Assembly (NCBI GenBank): GCA_963555775.3 | Contig: CAUVWY020000010.1 | Span: 1,456,925-1,520,924, forward strand | Origin: JAJEDW01 sp963555775 | GTDB taxonomy: Bacteria > Acidobacteriota > Terriglobia > 20CM-2-55-15 | Direction: 5' to 3' | DNA length: 64,000 nucleotides | Part shown: piece after piece, positions 44,492 to 54,944 of the stretch | Layout of the letters: each line of letters begins with the position of its first letter | Numbering within the stretch: position 1 is the first letter of the stretch | Translations under genes and position numbers: made by a program | The notes under the pieces: generated by a model | Seen by the model: only the letters and a program-made list of their open reading frames with translations | Told to the model about the DNA's origin: nothing | The model's database searches: none

Positions 44492-45973
44492 GTCGGCGTC
44501 GCACATCGGATTCGCTACACTGATGTCTCTAACAGCAAGACGGAGACGTTCCTTGGTGAGTTCACAGATGTTCCTCGGTCGTCCGAGTCGGTCACACAGA
44601 CTTGCCGCCGCACCCTGGTCTTTGTCGCTACTATCTAGAATCTCTGGGAGTTGTACCAATATGTATCGTCGGTTCTTCCCGTCTACTATGTTTTGCTGAA
44701 GTACACCGTGCCCAGTCGATCCTGACCCAGCGAAAAAGTCCATCACGATATCCCGTTCCGTAGTTATTTGCTCAGTTAGGAGCCGTACAAGTGCGGTAGG
44801 CTTTGGAAAGGCGAATGCCCCTGCGCCCAGCAATTGGTTGAGTTCTCTTGTTCCATCTGCGGTGCTAAAACCAGTCAGTACGGAAGAAAGATTCTTGAAG
44901 AGACTTTTCATTTCATTCAGGAACAGCTTGTGCCGAGGCCTACCCTTGCCGCTATCCGGAAAAAGTATTCGGCCCTCTAATATTTTTTTATCCATAGTCG
45001 CTGGCTCAAAACGCCAGCCCTTCGGTGGGCACCCGTAGTCAACTCGAGTTTCGGGATCAATCAGATCGTAGTGAAGATTCGGTCGTGCGGCTCTTGTTGC
45101 TAGCCCTGTCAAATCGGCAGAACGCCATGGACCACGAGGGTCATTGTCAGGGTTCGAGAACTTCTTAGTGTCTTTTTCCGCCCCGCGAAACGCTGTTCCT
45201 TCATCGTGCGCATAACAAATGATGTACTCGTGATCAGAGGAAAACCCGGTTGTAGCTCTCGTGTCTTCGCTGATGCGAGATTTCCATACCAGCTGCGCAA
45301 TAAAATTCTCCTCGCCAAAAATGTCGTCGCAAAGCTTCCGGAGATTACTTTCCTCAACGTCGTCTACACTAACGGCGACAACACCTTCCTTAGCTAACAG
45401 GCTCCTCGCCACCTTCAGACGCGGATACATCATGTTTAGCCAGTCGGTGTGAAACCGCCCCGAGGCTTCCGTATTCGACGACAACTTGCGGTTCTCGCCG
45501 TCGATCTGGCGCGTCAGTTCCAGGTAGTTTCGGATGTTGTCGCGGTAGTTGTCCGGGTAGACGAAGTCTGTCCCCGTGTTATACGGAGGGTCGATGTAGA
45601 TGAGCTTCACCTTACCGGCGTAGCTTTTCTGCAGGAGCTTCAGAACCTCCAGGTTGTCGCCCTCGATCATCAAATTTTTCGTCGTATCCCAATCGACGCT
45701 TTCCTTCGGGCAGGGCCGTAGGGTGCCGGTGGAAGGCGTCAGCGCGAGCTGCCGGGCTTGCCGCTTGCCATGCCAGTTGAGGCCGTACTTCTCCTCGCGC
45801 TCGTCCGCGGCGCCTCCGAGAAGCTGCTTGAGCACGTCGAAGTCGACTTTCCCTTCGGTGAATGCTTCGGGAAACAGCACCTTCAGATGTTCAAGGTTCT
45901 CGGCTACGACATCGGCCGAGCGGGTCTCCGGGTCGTTGAGAATGATCTTCTTCATACGGTTCTCTCGGTTCAC
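44488..45973 (-). pseudogene. mod: type III-like adenine methyltransferase Mod, catalytic piece
   Basis: About 495 codons of a beta-class N6-adenine methyltransferase: SAM motif DFFAGSGSTGHGVLQ near the C-terminus, catalytic DPPYNTGTDFVYPDNY, target-recognition region between them, and the family start KKIILNDPETRSADVVAENLEHL. The GTG at 45973 overlaps the DUF4391 stop (GTGA); an ATG at 45955 with GAGAG upstream is an equally good start. Truncation removes the C-terminal domain but leaves all catalytic motifs, so residual methylation is possible. Joined with its C-terminal piece: 639 whole codons. Confidence 0.88.
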
Positions 45974-46728
45974 AGTCTGGCCCGCGCCGCATCACGGCAG
46001 GTCCGCAGGCGTTTGAGTTCCCCATTGATATCTACTTGGCGGGAGATTTGCTTCTCCTTGCGGGCAAAGGCACTCAGTTCGGCGATTCTGGATTCCAGAC
46101 GCCAGTACTCCTCCAAGGCTGCCGCACGGTCCTTTGCCTCCATCTCCGATTTCGGCATCAGGAAACAGCCCGTCACGCTGGCGGCGCGTAGCGCCTGTAC
46201 CGTATCGATCCAGCCCTGGTAGAGTGCGAACAGCGTCGAAGTAGGCTGTCGGTTGATAGCCAGAGCGTCGTAGAACGCAACGGTCAACTCATTAGCACAA
46301 CCATCCCCAAGTCGAGTCGAGACGACATCACCTTCGATGACCGTCTTGCCGGCTTCGCCTTGGGACCAGCGCTTGTGGGCCAGCGAAATTGCGGGGGTGT
46401 CTTCCTGCCATGTGATAAGCAGCATCGGATAAGGCACGGCACGATGGACCAGTTCGGTGAGCCGCTCGGGGCGTGCCACGGATCGAAATGTGAGCATCAG
46501 CACGGCGATCTCAAGATACTCGCGGACAGCGTCACGATACTCAGCCACCCCGACCGTCGTGGGTTTCAGTGCAGCCAGCCACCGGATCGCCTCTACACCT
46601 TCCCGGATGCGGCGCTTGTCGGCTGCTGTGGGCGCGCCGTTTTCAATGAGAAGCGTCTTCGGCACTCGACGGTCGACAAGCGCTCCCGCGGGGAGGGCGA
46701 GAGCAGCAATGGGATCGAGTTGCTTCAT
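45970..46728 (-). CDS. DUF4391 protein of the defence operon
   Basis: A 252-residue protein of unknown activity found beside helicase-methylase cassettes. It has the family pattern LLITWQEDTPAISLAHKRWSQGEAGKTVIEG and a basic coiled-coil C-terminus (ALEEYWRLESRIAELSAFARKEKQI). It overlaps the helicase stop (ATGA) and the mod start (GTGA), so it is translated by coupling on both sides. It is intact, although its partners are interrupted. Confidence 0.88.
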   Translation of the reverse strand: MKQLDPIAALALPAGALVDRRVPKTLLIENGAPTAADKRRIREGVEAIRWLAALKPTTVGVAEYRDAVREYLEIAVLMLTFRSVARPERLTELVHRAVPYPMLLITWQEDTPAISLAHKRWSQGEAGKTVIEGDVVSTRLGDGCANELTVAFYDALAINRQPTSTLFALYQGWIDTVQALRAASVTGCFLMPKSEMEAKDRAAALEEYWRLESRIAELSAFARKEKQISRQVDINGELKRLRTCRDAARARL

Positions 46729-48792
46729 GCCGCCTCCGCTGCCAACACAACGAGGAAGGCCACGACCTCAAAATCATTGATACCAGCGAACTCACTTGCC
46801 AATGCATGCGTGCCGCCGGATGAGAAGAGGCTGGCGACCGCGCGCTCTTCGCTCTGTCCCGCGATGGAAGCAACCGCGGCGGACAGGAGCCTTTGCGCAA
46901 GACGCATGTCCTGGTCCCCACCGGTGGACCTGTCAAAACGTGCGCAAGCGCCGGCGTCCGGAATGTCGCGGCCCATACAGAGCGATTTTAGACGGTCCAG
47001 GACCTGTTTGGCCTGGGTGAACGATAAACGCACAGCTCCATCCTCACCAACGTGGACCAAGTAGTACGGGGCGAGGGGATACCCAGGCTCAAACTGGCGA
47101 GTCGCCTCCGGCCCCTCCGCTCGCAGGCAGAAGATCATACCGGGCGGAATTTCGCGGTCGGCCGTTGTGGTCACCGCGTAAGCACCAAGCGGAAAGGCCG
47201 CCAAGGCATCGGGATGCTCTCTCAGATAGTCAGCTAGATCGATACGAAAATCCGTCAACGTAAGGTCCGCGATCGAGACGCCGGACGACAGGTCTTCCAG
47301 GTCGATCACCGCGTCCTGCAACTTGAGGAGCTGCCTGCGGCGGTATTCCAGATCGTTCATCGGATCGCCGGACTGCTGCTCGATCACGTTCTCCTCACCC
47401 GTTGCAGAGATGTCCAGGAGCACCATGCGACCACTCACTCTTTGCTCCAGACGCAGATACTCTTCGAGCTCGAGATTAGGCCAGAAGTTCACCAGTTGGA
47501 TACATTCATTGGGCGCGCCGATCCGGTCAATGCGCCCGAAGCGCTGGATGATGCGCACCGGATTCCAGTGGATGTCGTAGTTGATCAGCCAGTCGCAATC
47601 CTGTAGGTTCTGACCTTCAGAGATACAGTCGGTCGCGATCAGGAGATCAATCTCTCCTTCCACTGCGAAGTCGTCCGGACGTTCCTTGGTTCGTGGCGCG
47701 AAAGTTGTCAGAATGGACGCAAGGTCCTTTCGGAGACGCGGAAGTGTCGTCTGATTTCCGCCGGTCCCCGTAACGAGAGCGGACTCCAGCCCCAGCTTGC
47801 GCTGCGCCCAGGGTGCCAGTTCGTCGTAGAGGTAGCGGGCGGTATCCGCGAACGCCGTGAAGACGATTACCTTTCGGTTATCCGGGTTGATCGGATCGTC
47901 ACATTTCCGCTCGATGACTCGGCGTAGCTCAGCGAGCTTGGCGTCGCGGGTCGCGTTGACTTGGCAAGCCGCCGCGTGAAGCGTCGCCAAACGATTGCGA
48001 TCTTCTATCAAATCCTGTTTCCATCGAATCATATCGACGTCTTGAAGCAGGACCTTCACCTTTCGACCGGCCAACAAGCTCTCGAAGGCAGGGTCTTCGA
48101 TGTCGACATCGGCGATATCGAGCTCTTCCAGTTCGTCGGCCTGCTCCTCGATGCGTGAGAGTGTCGCTTCCACATCGTCAAGTTGGCGCCGTACCGTGAG
48201 CGTGAAGGAGGTCACCGAACTCTCCATGCGTTTCAGCGCATTTACACGCAGGAGCTGGACCAGGCTTTCCTCGCGGTCCACCTGTCTGAATAACCCCTCT
48301 CCGCTCGCGAGTTTGGTGCTGTACTTCTCGTCATAGGCGTCCCGCTTGTGCGGCAACACGTAGCGGAGCGGTGCGTAGGCAGCCAGGTTTAGTCGCCGAA
48401 TCTCAAAGTTGATCTCGCGGATGGAGGGAAATTCGCCCGCCAGGTCCACGTCGGGTTTGACATTGATTGGCTTCAATCGTTCCGGGAAACGACCGGTTTC
48501 CGATGTTCCATAGTACTTTTCGAGATGCCGGCGCGAGCGTGCGATGGTGAGTCGGTCCAGTAGCGCGAAATAGTCGAACCCCAGCATTTCGATGAGCCGT
48601 GACGGCGTGCGTTCGGAGTTGTCGAGGTCGAGCCATCGGTTGAACTGCTTCTGCGCAAGGCGGGTCGTGCCGTCGATACTGGAAATGCCGTGGTCGACCA
48701 ACGCCGTGTCGTCCCCCTCGGTCGCAAACGCGATCTGATTGCGCAAGTCGGCCAAGCGGTTGTTGACGGGGGTGGCCGAGAGCATGAGCACC
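46725..48792 (-). pseudogene. PLD/SNF2-type helicase, C-terminal piece
   Basis: About 688 codons from motif III (MLSATPVNNRLADLRNQIAFATEGDD) through the second RecA domain (KVIVFTAFADTARYLYDELAPW, DLLIATDCISEGQNLQDCDWLINYDIHWNPVRIIQRFGRIDRIGA). Cut from its N-terminal half by the second IS21 element. The ATG at 48791 could start a separate product lacking ATP-binding motifs. Confidence 0.9.
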
Positions 48793-48894
48793 TGATCAGC
48801 GACAATTAAAACTCCCGACCAACGACAATTAGAATTCCCGTTGCCTCAAGAGAAATGTTACCGATCCAAGTTGTTGATTTTGCAAGATGTTTGG

Positions 48895-50382
48895 ATGGTA
48901 ACGGATCAGCAGGTGAGACGACTGATGAAGCTGACACGAAGCGAAGGGACCCTGGCCCAGGCAGCGTCGAAAGCAGGAATGGACGCAAAGACGGCCCGGA
49001 AGTACCGGGAGGTGAAGCAGCTGCCGAGCCAGATCGGGAAGGCTCATGGATGGCGAACCCGACCGGATCCGTTCGAAGAGGTATGGGGGGAGATCGAGAA
49101 GATCCTTCGGGCGCATCCGACGGTTCAGGCGAAGACGATGTTTGAGTATCTGGGCCGGAAGTACCCGGGCCGATTCCAGGAAGGTCAGCTGCGGAGTTTG
49201 CAGCGGCGGTTCAAACAGTGGCGGGCGCGATCGGGTCCGGAGCGGGAAGTGATGTTCCCCCAGGTGCATGATCCGGGGCGGCAATGCCAGAGTGACTTCA
49301 CGCACATGAGCAGCCTGAACGTGACCATCGAGGGCCAGAAGTTCGAGCACCTGGCCTATCACTTCGTCCTGACCTATTCGAACTGGGAGACGGTCACCCT
49401 GTGTTTCTCCGAATCCTTCGAGAGCTTATCGGCCGGACTACAGAACGCGTTGTGGCAGTTGGGTGGAGCGCCGGAAGAACATCGGACCGACAGCCTGTCG
49501 GCGGCAGTCAACAACCTGAAGGATCCGGATGAGTTTACGGCCCGCTATCAAGGATTGCTCGACCACTACGGTTTACGGGCGACGCACACCCAGGCCGGCA
49601 AGGCGAATGAGAACGGCGACGTCGAGCAGAGTCACTATCGATTCAAGACGGCGGTCGACCAGGAACTGATGCTGCGCGGAAGCCGGGACTTCGAGAGCCG
49701 GGACGCATACGAACAGTTTCTGGTGGGGTTGATCGACCGGCGCAACGCCGGTCGCAGCCAGCGGCTGGGTGAGGAACTCCGGCCTCTGCGGCAACTCCCG
49801 CTTCGACGACTGGACCATACGCATCGCATCCGGGCTCGCGTATCCCGGGACAGCACGATCTGGGTGCGCAAGAACGTCTATTCGGTAGACAGCCGGTTGA
49901 TCGGCGAACACGTGTAGGTCCGCCTGGATACGGAACGGCTGGAAGTCTGGTACGGCGGAAAGTGCGTCGAGCAGATGCCGCGACTGCGGGGATCGGGTAA
50001 GCACGCCATCGATTACCGGCACGTGATTCATTCCCTGGTCCGCAAACCGGGCGCCTTTCCACGCTACCGGTATCGGCAGGACATGTTTCCCCGGCTGTTG
50101 TTCCGTGTGACCTACGACTGGCTGCGGGAACACCATCCGGGGACCGCGGACCGGCAGTATCTGAAGATCCTCGAGATGGCGGCCATGGACAGTGAGGAGC
50201 GGGTCCACGAAGCGCTGAGACATCGGATCGACAAGGACCTGCCGATCACAGTCCAAGCGGTGCGGGAGCACATCGACGCGGACACTCCGGTTCCTTCGCC
50301 CTGGCAGGTTCGGATCGCTCCACCCGAGATCCGACACTATGACGCGTTACTGGATCCGGTCGAGGAGGAGGCATGGCTGTGA
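48895..50382 (+). pseudogene. istA: IS21 IstA with an in-frame stop
   Basis: IstA-type transposase (helix-turn-helix MKLTRSEGTLAQAASKAGMDAKTARKYRE, core RQCQSDFTHMSSLNVTI and KANENGDVEQSHYRFK). The frame is interrupted by TAG at 49915-49917 after SRLIGEHV and continues unchanged as VRLDTERLEVWYGGKCVEQ to the normal end at 50382. The catalytic residues lie before the stop, so a truncated product might still bind DNA. Confidence 0.88.
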
Positions 50383-51128
50383 AGACCGAGATCGCCAGTT
50401 CGCTACGCCAGTTGCACTTGCCGGCCTTCGTCGACAACTACAACCTTCAGGCCACTGTAGCGACCAACGAAGGTTGGGCCTACGACCGGTATCTGGTAGC
50501 GCTCTGTGAACTGGAACTGGAAGAACGACGGCAACGGAAGATCGAACGGCTCCTGCGGGAATCGAAACTGCCCCGGGAGAAGACCTGGGCGGCGTTTGAA
50601 CAGTCCCGATTGCCCCGAACCGTCGAGCGACGCGTGGATGCATTGCTTGACGGAGACTTCCTGGATCGCACCGAGAACGTCCTGGCCTTCGGGAATCCGG
50701 GCAGCGGCAAAACCCATCTGCTGTGCGCCCTCGGGCATGAACTCATCCTGAAGGGCCGGAGAATCTACTTCACTCCATGTGCGCTGCTGGTTCAGCGGCT
50801 CCTGCGGGCCAAGGCCGAGCTGGAACTGGAGAAAGAACTCAAGCGGCTCGACAAGTTCGACGCGCTCATCATTGACGACATCGGTTACGTCCAGCACAGC
50901 CGGGACGAGATGGCAGTGTTGTTCACCCTGCTGGCTCACCGGTACGAGCGCCGCAGCATTCTGATCACATCGAACCTGGTCTTCTCGGACTGGGACAAGA
51001 TCTTCAAGGATCCGATGACCACGGCCGCGGCGATCGACCGAATCGTTCATCACAGCGTTATTCTGGAACTGAATCTGTCCAGCTACCGCATGGAAGCCGC
51101 CAAGAACGCGAAAGGACGAAACAAGTGA
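50373..51128 (+). CDS. istB: IS21 helper ATPase IstB, element 2
   Basis: A 251-residue AAA+ ATPase with Walker A GNPGSGKTHLLCALG, Walker B ALIIDDIGYV and SILITSNLVFSDW. It overlaps the istA end by 10 nt. GGAGGAGG lies just upstream of the ATG. Intact. Confidence 0.92.
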   Translation: MAVKTEIASSLRQLHLPAFVDNYNLQATVATNEGWAYDRYLVALCELELEERRQRKIERLLRESKLPREKTWAAFEQSRLPRTVERRVDALLDGDFLDRTENVLAFGNPGSGKTHLLCALGHELILKGRRIYFTPCALLVQRLLRAKAELELEKELKRLDKFDALIIDDIGYVQHSRDEMAVLFTLLAHRYERRSILITSNLVFSDWDKIFKDPMTTAAAIDRIVHHSVILELNLSSYRMEAAKNAKGRNK

Positions 51129-51138
51129 CCGCGACGGG

Positions 51139-51233
51139 CCTGTGGAAAACGCCGCATCCGTGGAAATCCGTGCAAGACCCGGATTCCCACCGCTGCTTGG
51201 AAAAGCCTACGGCTTTACCACGTTTCCCACAGG
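51139..51233 (+). other. three-stem palindromic tail downstream of istB, element 2
   Basis: An outer stem (CCTGTGGAAAACG with CGTTTCCCACAGG) encloses a hairpin (GTGGAAATCCG with CGGATTCCCAC) and a second (AAAGCC-TAC-GGCTTT). Same geometry as the tail of element 1, with mostly different bases. Confidence 0.6.
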
Positions 51234-51311
51234 CGGGACGGCGACGAACATCCCTTAACTCAAACGGGAATTCTAATTGTCGTCAACGGGAATAATAGTT
51301 GACGCTGGACA

Positions 51312-52447
51312 AGCACCCGCGTCTTCACGCCCTCCCGGATAATCCGCCGCATCAGGCGGTCATAACGAGTCTCGCCACCCTGTCGAGGGGTGCGCTTGTT
51401 TCGAAAGTTGTGGGACTCGTCGATGACAACGAGATCGTAGTGTCCCCAGTTCACATGGCTAAGGTCGATATCGCCCGACAGACCGCCGTCACGCGACAGA
51501 TCCGTGTGGTTGAGGATGTCGTAGTTGAAACGGTCACCGGCGATAAAGTTGCGTCGGTCGTTGGCGCGGTAAAGCGTCCAGTTGTCGCGCAGACGCTTTG
51601 GACAAAGAACCAAGACCCGGTCGTTGCGTAGCTCGTGATACTTGATGATGGCCAGCGCCTCGAAAGTCTTCCCGAGCCCCACGCTGTCGGCAATGATGCA
51701 GCCACCGAAACGGTTGAGTTTGTCGATGGCGCCAACGACACCGTCGCGCTGGAACTTGAAGAGTTTCTTCCACACCGCCGTATTGCGGATCCCCGTGGCT
51801 GACTTGACGACTTTTTCTTCGTCCAGTTCGTCGCCTTGGGTGCGGAAGATGTGGTGCAATATCGATGCATAGATGCTTAACGGATCGCGGTGCGCCGCGA
51901 GGGATCGCAACTGGTCCACGACACCGGCCTTTGCGTCGTCGCCTACGGCCAAGGCAGACCATTGCGCGTCGAACCATTGGCACAACTGCTCGCTTTCCTC
52001 GGCGGTTTCGGAGGCCTGGATCAGGTTGAGCGGGTTCCCGGGGGCAAGGCCGAGCCCGTCAGTGCTGAACGAGAACGAGCCCAGCACGGCTTGCTGTGGA
52101 CGCCCGTCACCGTTGCGCAGGACGATAGCAGCTTGTGGAACGGGTCGGCCGGCCCGGCGAACCTCGACCTTCTTCTCGATCCAGTCCGCGCAGCGCCTGG
52201 CCAGCCAGCGGCCTTGCAGCCGGTTGCGTGCAGCCCGGTCCGCGTCAGACCCGAAGAAGCTGAGATCGGCATCGTTAGGGGGCAGGACAAGACGCGCGTT
52301 CGCTATACGGGAAAGCTTCTCCGCAAGTTCCCCGAACGCATGAAGGGACAAGGCTTCGGATGCCAAGTCGATTTGATGGCCAGATCGAAGCCACGGCTGA
52401 ATGAGATCAACCACGCGATCTGTCCCCGTGTTGGAAATAATCCTCAC
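51312..52447 (-). pseudogene. PLD/SNF2-type helicase, N-terminal piece
   Basis: About 378 codons: a phospholipase-D-like N-terminal region (VVDLIQPWLRSGHQIDLASEALSLHAFGELAEKL), then the first RecA domain with FQRDGVVGAIDKLNRFGGCIIADSVGLGKTFEAL (motif I), VLVLCPKRLRDNW and DLVVIDESHNFRN (motif II, DESH). Joining both pieces through one AGCACC gives KTRVL-MLSATPVNN and 1066 whole codons. It heads the operon; the AbiE genes end 60 bp upstream. Confidence 0.9.
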
Positions 52448-52507
52448 CGTCGCTTCTCAATCCGCTGGTTCAGTTACCGCCAATGACGGGCTACTCAAAG
52501 ACGTCCA

Positions 52508-53560
52508 TCAGGCGCCCTCCGTCCGGTTGATCGCCACTTCGACTTCTCGAAGCTGCTCCATGACCCACCCGAAATCCGGTGCCTCTCCGAGAATCATGCC
52601 CTCCATAGCCGCGTAATCACGTTCAATTATCGCGCTGAGTTCAGGCTGAGGAACCAATCGGAGCGATCCAGGGACGGCTTCCTCGAACCGCTTCCAAGCT
52701 TGCCTGAACGCGATGAGGTTGTGATTCCGGACCGCATCCAGCAGTTCCATGTTGAACAGGGCGTTCCGAACGACCCCGGTTGCCGTGATCATCGCCACGT
52801 CGTAGTAGTGGCGCGAGATCCGATCCTTGTCAGCGGGCAGCCGCTGGGCGTCTCGATATCCGCAGTGGACGCCATGCAAGATCAACAGCTTCTCCCAATA
52901 CGTTCGTTCCGGCGCGATCACCCGAATGTTGTTCACGGCGAACGACCAGTCCGGTAGTTCGTCGGCAATGTACGGGGTGACGGTGCAGGTCAAGCTCGGG
53001 TCCAGCGCCGATCTCGCGCCTGCCTCGATCCTCACCCGGGGCGTCACGTAGGTTACATCGCCGCTCGGGTAGAGTGTGGGATACTCGACGAAGAGTGTCT
53101 GCCCGTCGACATCGCCATCATCCGAACCGACGTGGCATCCCTCCGCGACCTCGTCGATTCGCTTCGTCAAGGCAACTTGCAAGTCACCACGAATATAGCC
53201 GTTGCATGCCGACCTCAGTTCATCGAACAGGGCGGCGCGTTTCGTGTTCGACAGATTGCTTGCTACCGTCGGGTCGCGCTCCCCTTCAAATCCCAACCCG
53301 TCACGGTGGACAACGACATCGATGTCTTCGGAGAACCGCCGAATCAGATCGAAGGCCTTGGACAGGGACGTGCCGCCCTTGAAAAGCAGTCTCGGATGCC
53401 CGTCGGGTAGACGGTTGTAGAGCGCGTCGAGGACGAGACACACCCAAAAGTCCTTCTCGACGTAACTGGGTAGCGTATCGAGCCGCGCCGACACCGCTTC
53501 GAACACGTCCCGCTGGTCTTGCTGCTCCAGAGAGAGGAAGGACTCAATGCTCCGTTTCAT
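52508..53560 (-). CDS. AbiEii-type nucleotidyltransferase toxin
   Basis: Type IV-type abortive-infection toxin with a DNA-polymerase-beta-like fold. The 350-residue product has the motifs LLFKGGTSLSKAF and RRFSEDIDVVV (the D-x-D), PRVRIEAGARSA and ERTYWEKLLILHGVH (the conserved K). The ATG at 53560 overlaps the AbiEi stop by ATGA. A longer frame upstream has no family sequence. Confidence 0.9.
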   Translation of the reverse strand: MKRSIESFLSLEQQDQRDVFEAVSARLDTLPSYVEKDFWVCLVLDALYNRLPDGHPRLLFKGGTSLSKAFDLIRRFSEDIDVVVHRDGLGFEGERDPTVASNLSNTKRAALFDELRSACNGYIRGDLQVALTKRIDEVAEGCHVGSDDGDVDGQTLFVEYPTLYPSGDVTYVTPRVRIEAGARSALDPSLTCTVTPYIADELPDWSFAVNNIRVIAPERTYWEKLLILHGVHCGYRDAQRLPADKDRISRHYYDVAMITATGVVRNALFNMELLDAVRNHNLIAFRQAWKRFEEAVPGSLRLVPQPELSAIIERDYAAMEGMILGEAPDFGWVMEQLREVEVAINRTEGA

Positions 53561-54180
53561 ACGGCAACGGCATGATCGCTCGTGATTCTGCGCGCCAGCG
53601 GCATTGCCCAACCGGGCAGATCTCGACTGTTCTGAATAAGATCGAGCTTTACATCGTCCGGCAGGTGGCGCCTCAGCACCGAAACGACCTGCGCGTCTTT
53701 GGCCGCGTCGGGGCCGAGCCACCTCAGCGCTTGAATCACCTGAGCCGCCGACCTCCCCGCCCACTGCATGACGTTCGGCCCCGCATGTCGGAACCGGACT
53801 GTTCGTCCATCGATCTTGAGCGTCCTTGTATGACCGTCCGTCAAAAAGCTGACCTTTGCGGGTACCGCGTTCGTAAGGCCCAACTGGTTCGCAGCCACCA
53901 AGCCGTCCGGCATGATGCGGATACCGTCCCGCCTCACCAGTGCGGCGACAGCAGCGTTCAGGTCGACCGGAGCGGGCCGCCTTAATATCTTGCTGAACCT
54001 GGGCTTGTCGTAGAGGCCGTGACTAACTCGGCGAAGTTGGCCAGCCTTGACGAGTCGCGACAGGGCTTGGTCAACGGCATGGCGGCTTCCAAGGTCCAAG
54101 AAGTCCTTAGGCGTGCAAACCCACCGCTGGCCGGGTCGGTCGGACACTCTATTCATGATCTTGTCGGCCATGCTGTCCAT
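53557..54180 (-). CDS. AbiEi-type antitoxin and autoregulator
   Basis: A 207-residue partner of the AbiEii toxin. The N-terminal winged helix (WVCTPKDFLDLGSRHAVDQALSRLVKAGQLRRVSHGLYDKP) binds the operator; the C-terminal part is the AbiEi/DUF6088 type (NAAVAALVRRDGIRIMPDGLVAANQLGL). ATG 54180 has GGTGA 6 nt upstream; 54171 is an alternative. Confidence 0.87.
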   Translation of the reverse strand: MDSMADKIMNRVSDRPGQRWVCTPKDFLDLGSRHAVDQALSRLVKAGQLRRVSHGLYDKPRFSKILRRPAPVDLNAAVAALVRRDGIRIMPDGLVAANQLGLTNAVPAKVSFLTDGHTRTLKIDGRTVRFRHAGPNVMQWAGRSAAQVIQALRWLGPDAAKDAQVVSVLRRHLPDDVKLDLIQNSRDLPGWAMPLARRITSDHAVAV

Positions 54181-54222
54181 CGGATCACCGTCCTTGTCTG
54201 AAACTCATTCTTGGTGAATGTC

Positions 54223-54243
54223 AGAAATATGATACATATTTCT
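54223..54243. promoter_or_regulatory. palindromic operator of the AbiE operon
   Basis: A 21-bp perfect inverted repeat with arms AGAAATATG and CATATTTCT around ATA, 43 nt upstream of the AbiEi start. Outer GAATG/CATTC arms extend it with a 2-nt offset. The AT-rich core is a likely promoter. Confidence 0.6.
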
Positions 54244-54566
54244 CATTCTGTCAATGACGCTGCTTCAGAGGATCGCTGTGCACGGGAGTAATAGGCGTCC
54301 AGCGATGTGCGGCCGTTTCAATAGATCAGCTGAGTGTGGCGTCGGCTTCACGACTCAATAGCAGCGGTGAGATGAGTCTTGCCGCAGCCGGAGCGGCCCT
54401 CGAATACGTGGCGACTTGGGCGGCGAATACGGGAGCGAAGGCCGAGCTGAGAAGTTGTGCACTTCAAGTTCTGCAAATCGGGATACGGAATCTCCGTTGT
54501 GGTTCAAGTGGCACGTTCCCCCCGGTACCGCCAGCGTGAAGCTCGGAACGCCCGCCTGTTCGCCGA
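54244..54566 (-). other. gene-free stretch with an ATPase remnant
   Basis: On the minus strand about 54345-54420 reads VFEGRSGCGKTHLTAAIES, a Walker A loop like those of IstB/DnaA-type ATPases, with no flanking domain. The remainder shows no supported gene. Confidence 0.35.
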
Positions 54567-54944
54567 TCACGGTTTCCGCTTTCGATATTGCACACCTTCG
54601 ATTCCCTTGAAGTCTGCATCCTGCGTCCATAGTTCCGCCCCGTATTGGCGGGCGGTCGCGAGAATTACACTGTCGGCCAAGGGCAGCTTCAGTTCGACAC
54701 TGAGCCAGGCCGCGTTCATGGCAAGCGCCGCTCCCAGATCCACGACGGCTCCTTGTTGCATGACCGCCGCCGCCTGAAGCGCCGCGTTCTCGTCACGTTG
54801 CTGGAGCACTCGCTTGAATACTTAGAAGAGACTTAGGGTGGGGACCACCAGCGATAGGGTATCTGCGATAGGCTCCGCAAAGATGGAGGCATTCGGACCA
54901 TCGGCGAAATACTCCAGCCACGCGCTGGAATCGATAACATTCAT
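54567..54944 (-). pseudogene. vapC: VapC PIN-domain toxin with a stop at the conserved Glu
   Basis: PIN ribonuclease toxin, normally four acidic residues. The first Asp is in MNVIDSSAWLEYF. The segment that should read LFEVFKRVL has TAA in place of the Glu codon; the later Asp residues (PLADSVILATARQYGAELWTQDADF) are present. The ATG at 54944 overlaps the antitoxin stop (ATGA). One base change (GAA to TAA) explains the break. Confidence 0.85.

Larger units (their letters stand above)
48793..51311 (+). mobile_element. IS21-family insertion sequence, element 2
   Basis: About 2519 bp with ends TGATCAGCGACAATTA and TGTCCAGCGTCAACTA (inverted, TG...CA type) and inner CAATTAGAATTCCCG repeats on both sides. 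A 6-bp duplication AGCACC flanks it (48787-48792 and 51312-51317). It is inserted in the helicase gene in the opposite orientation. Confidence 0.92.
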
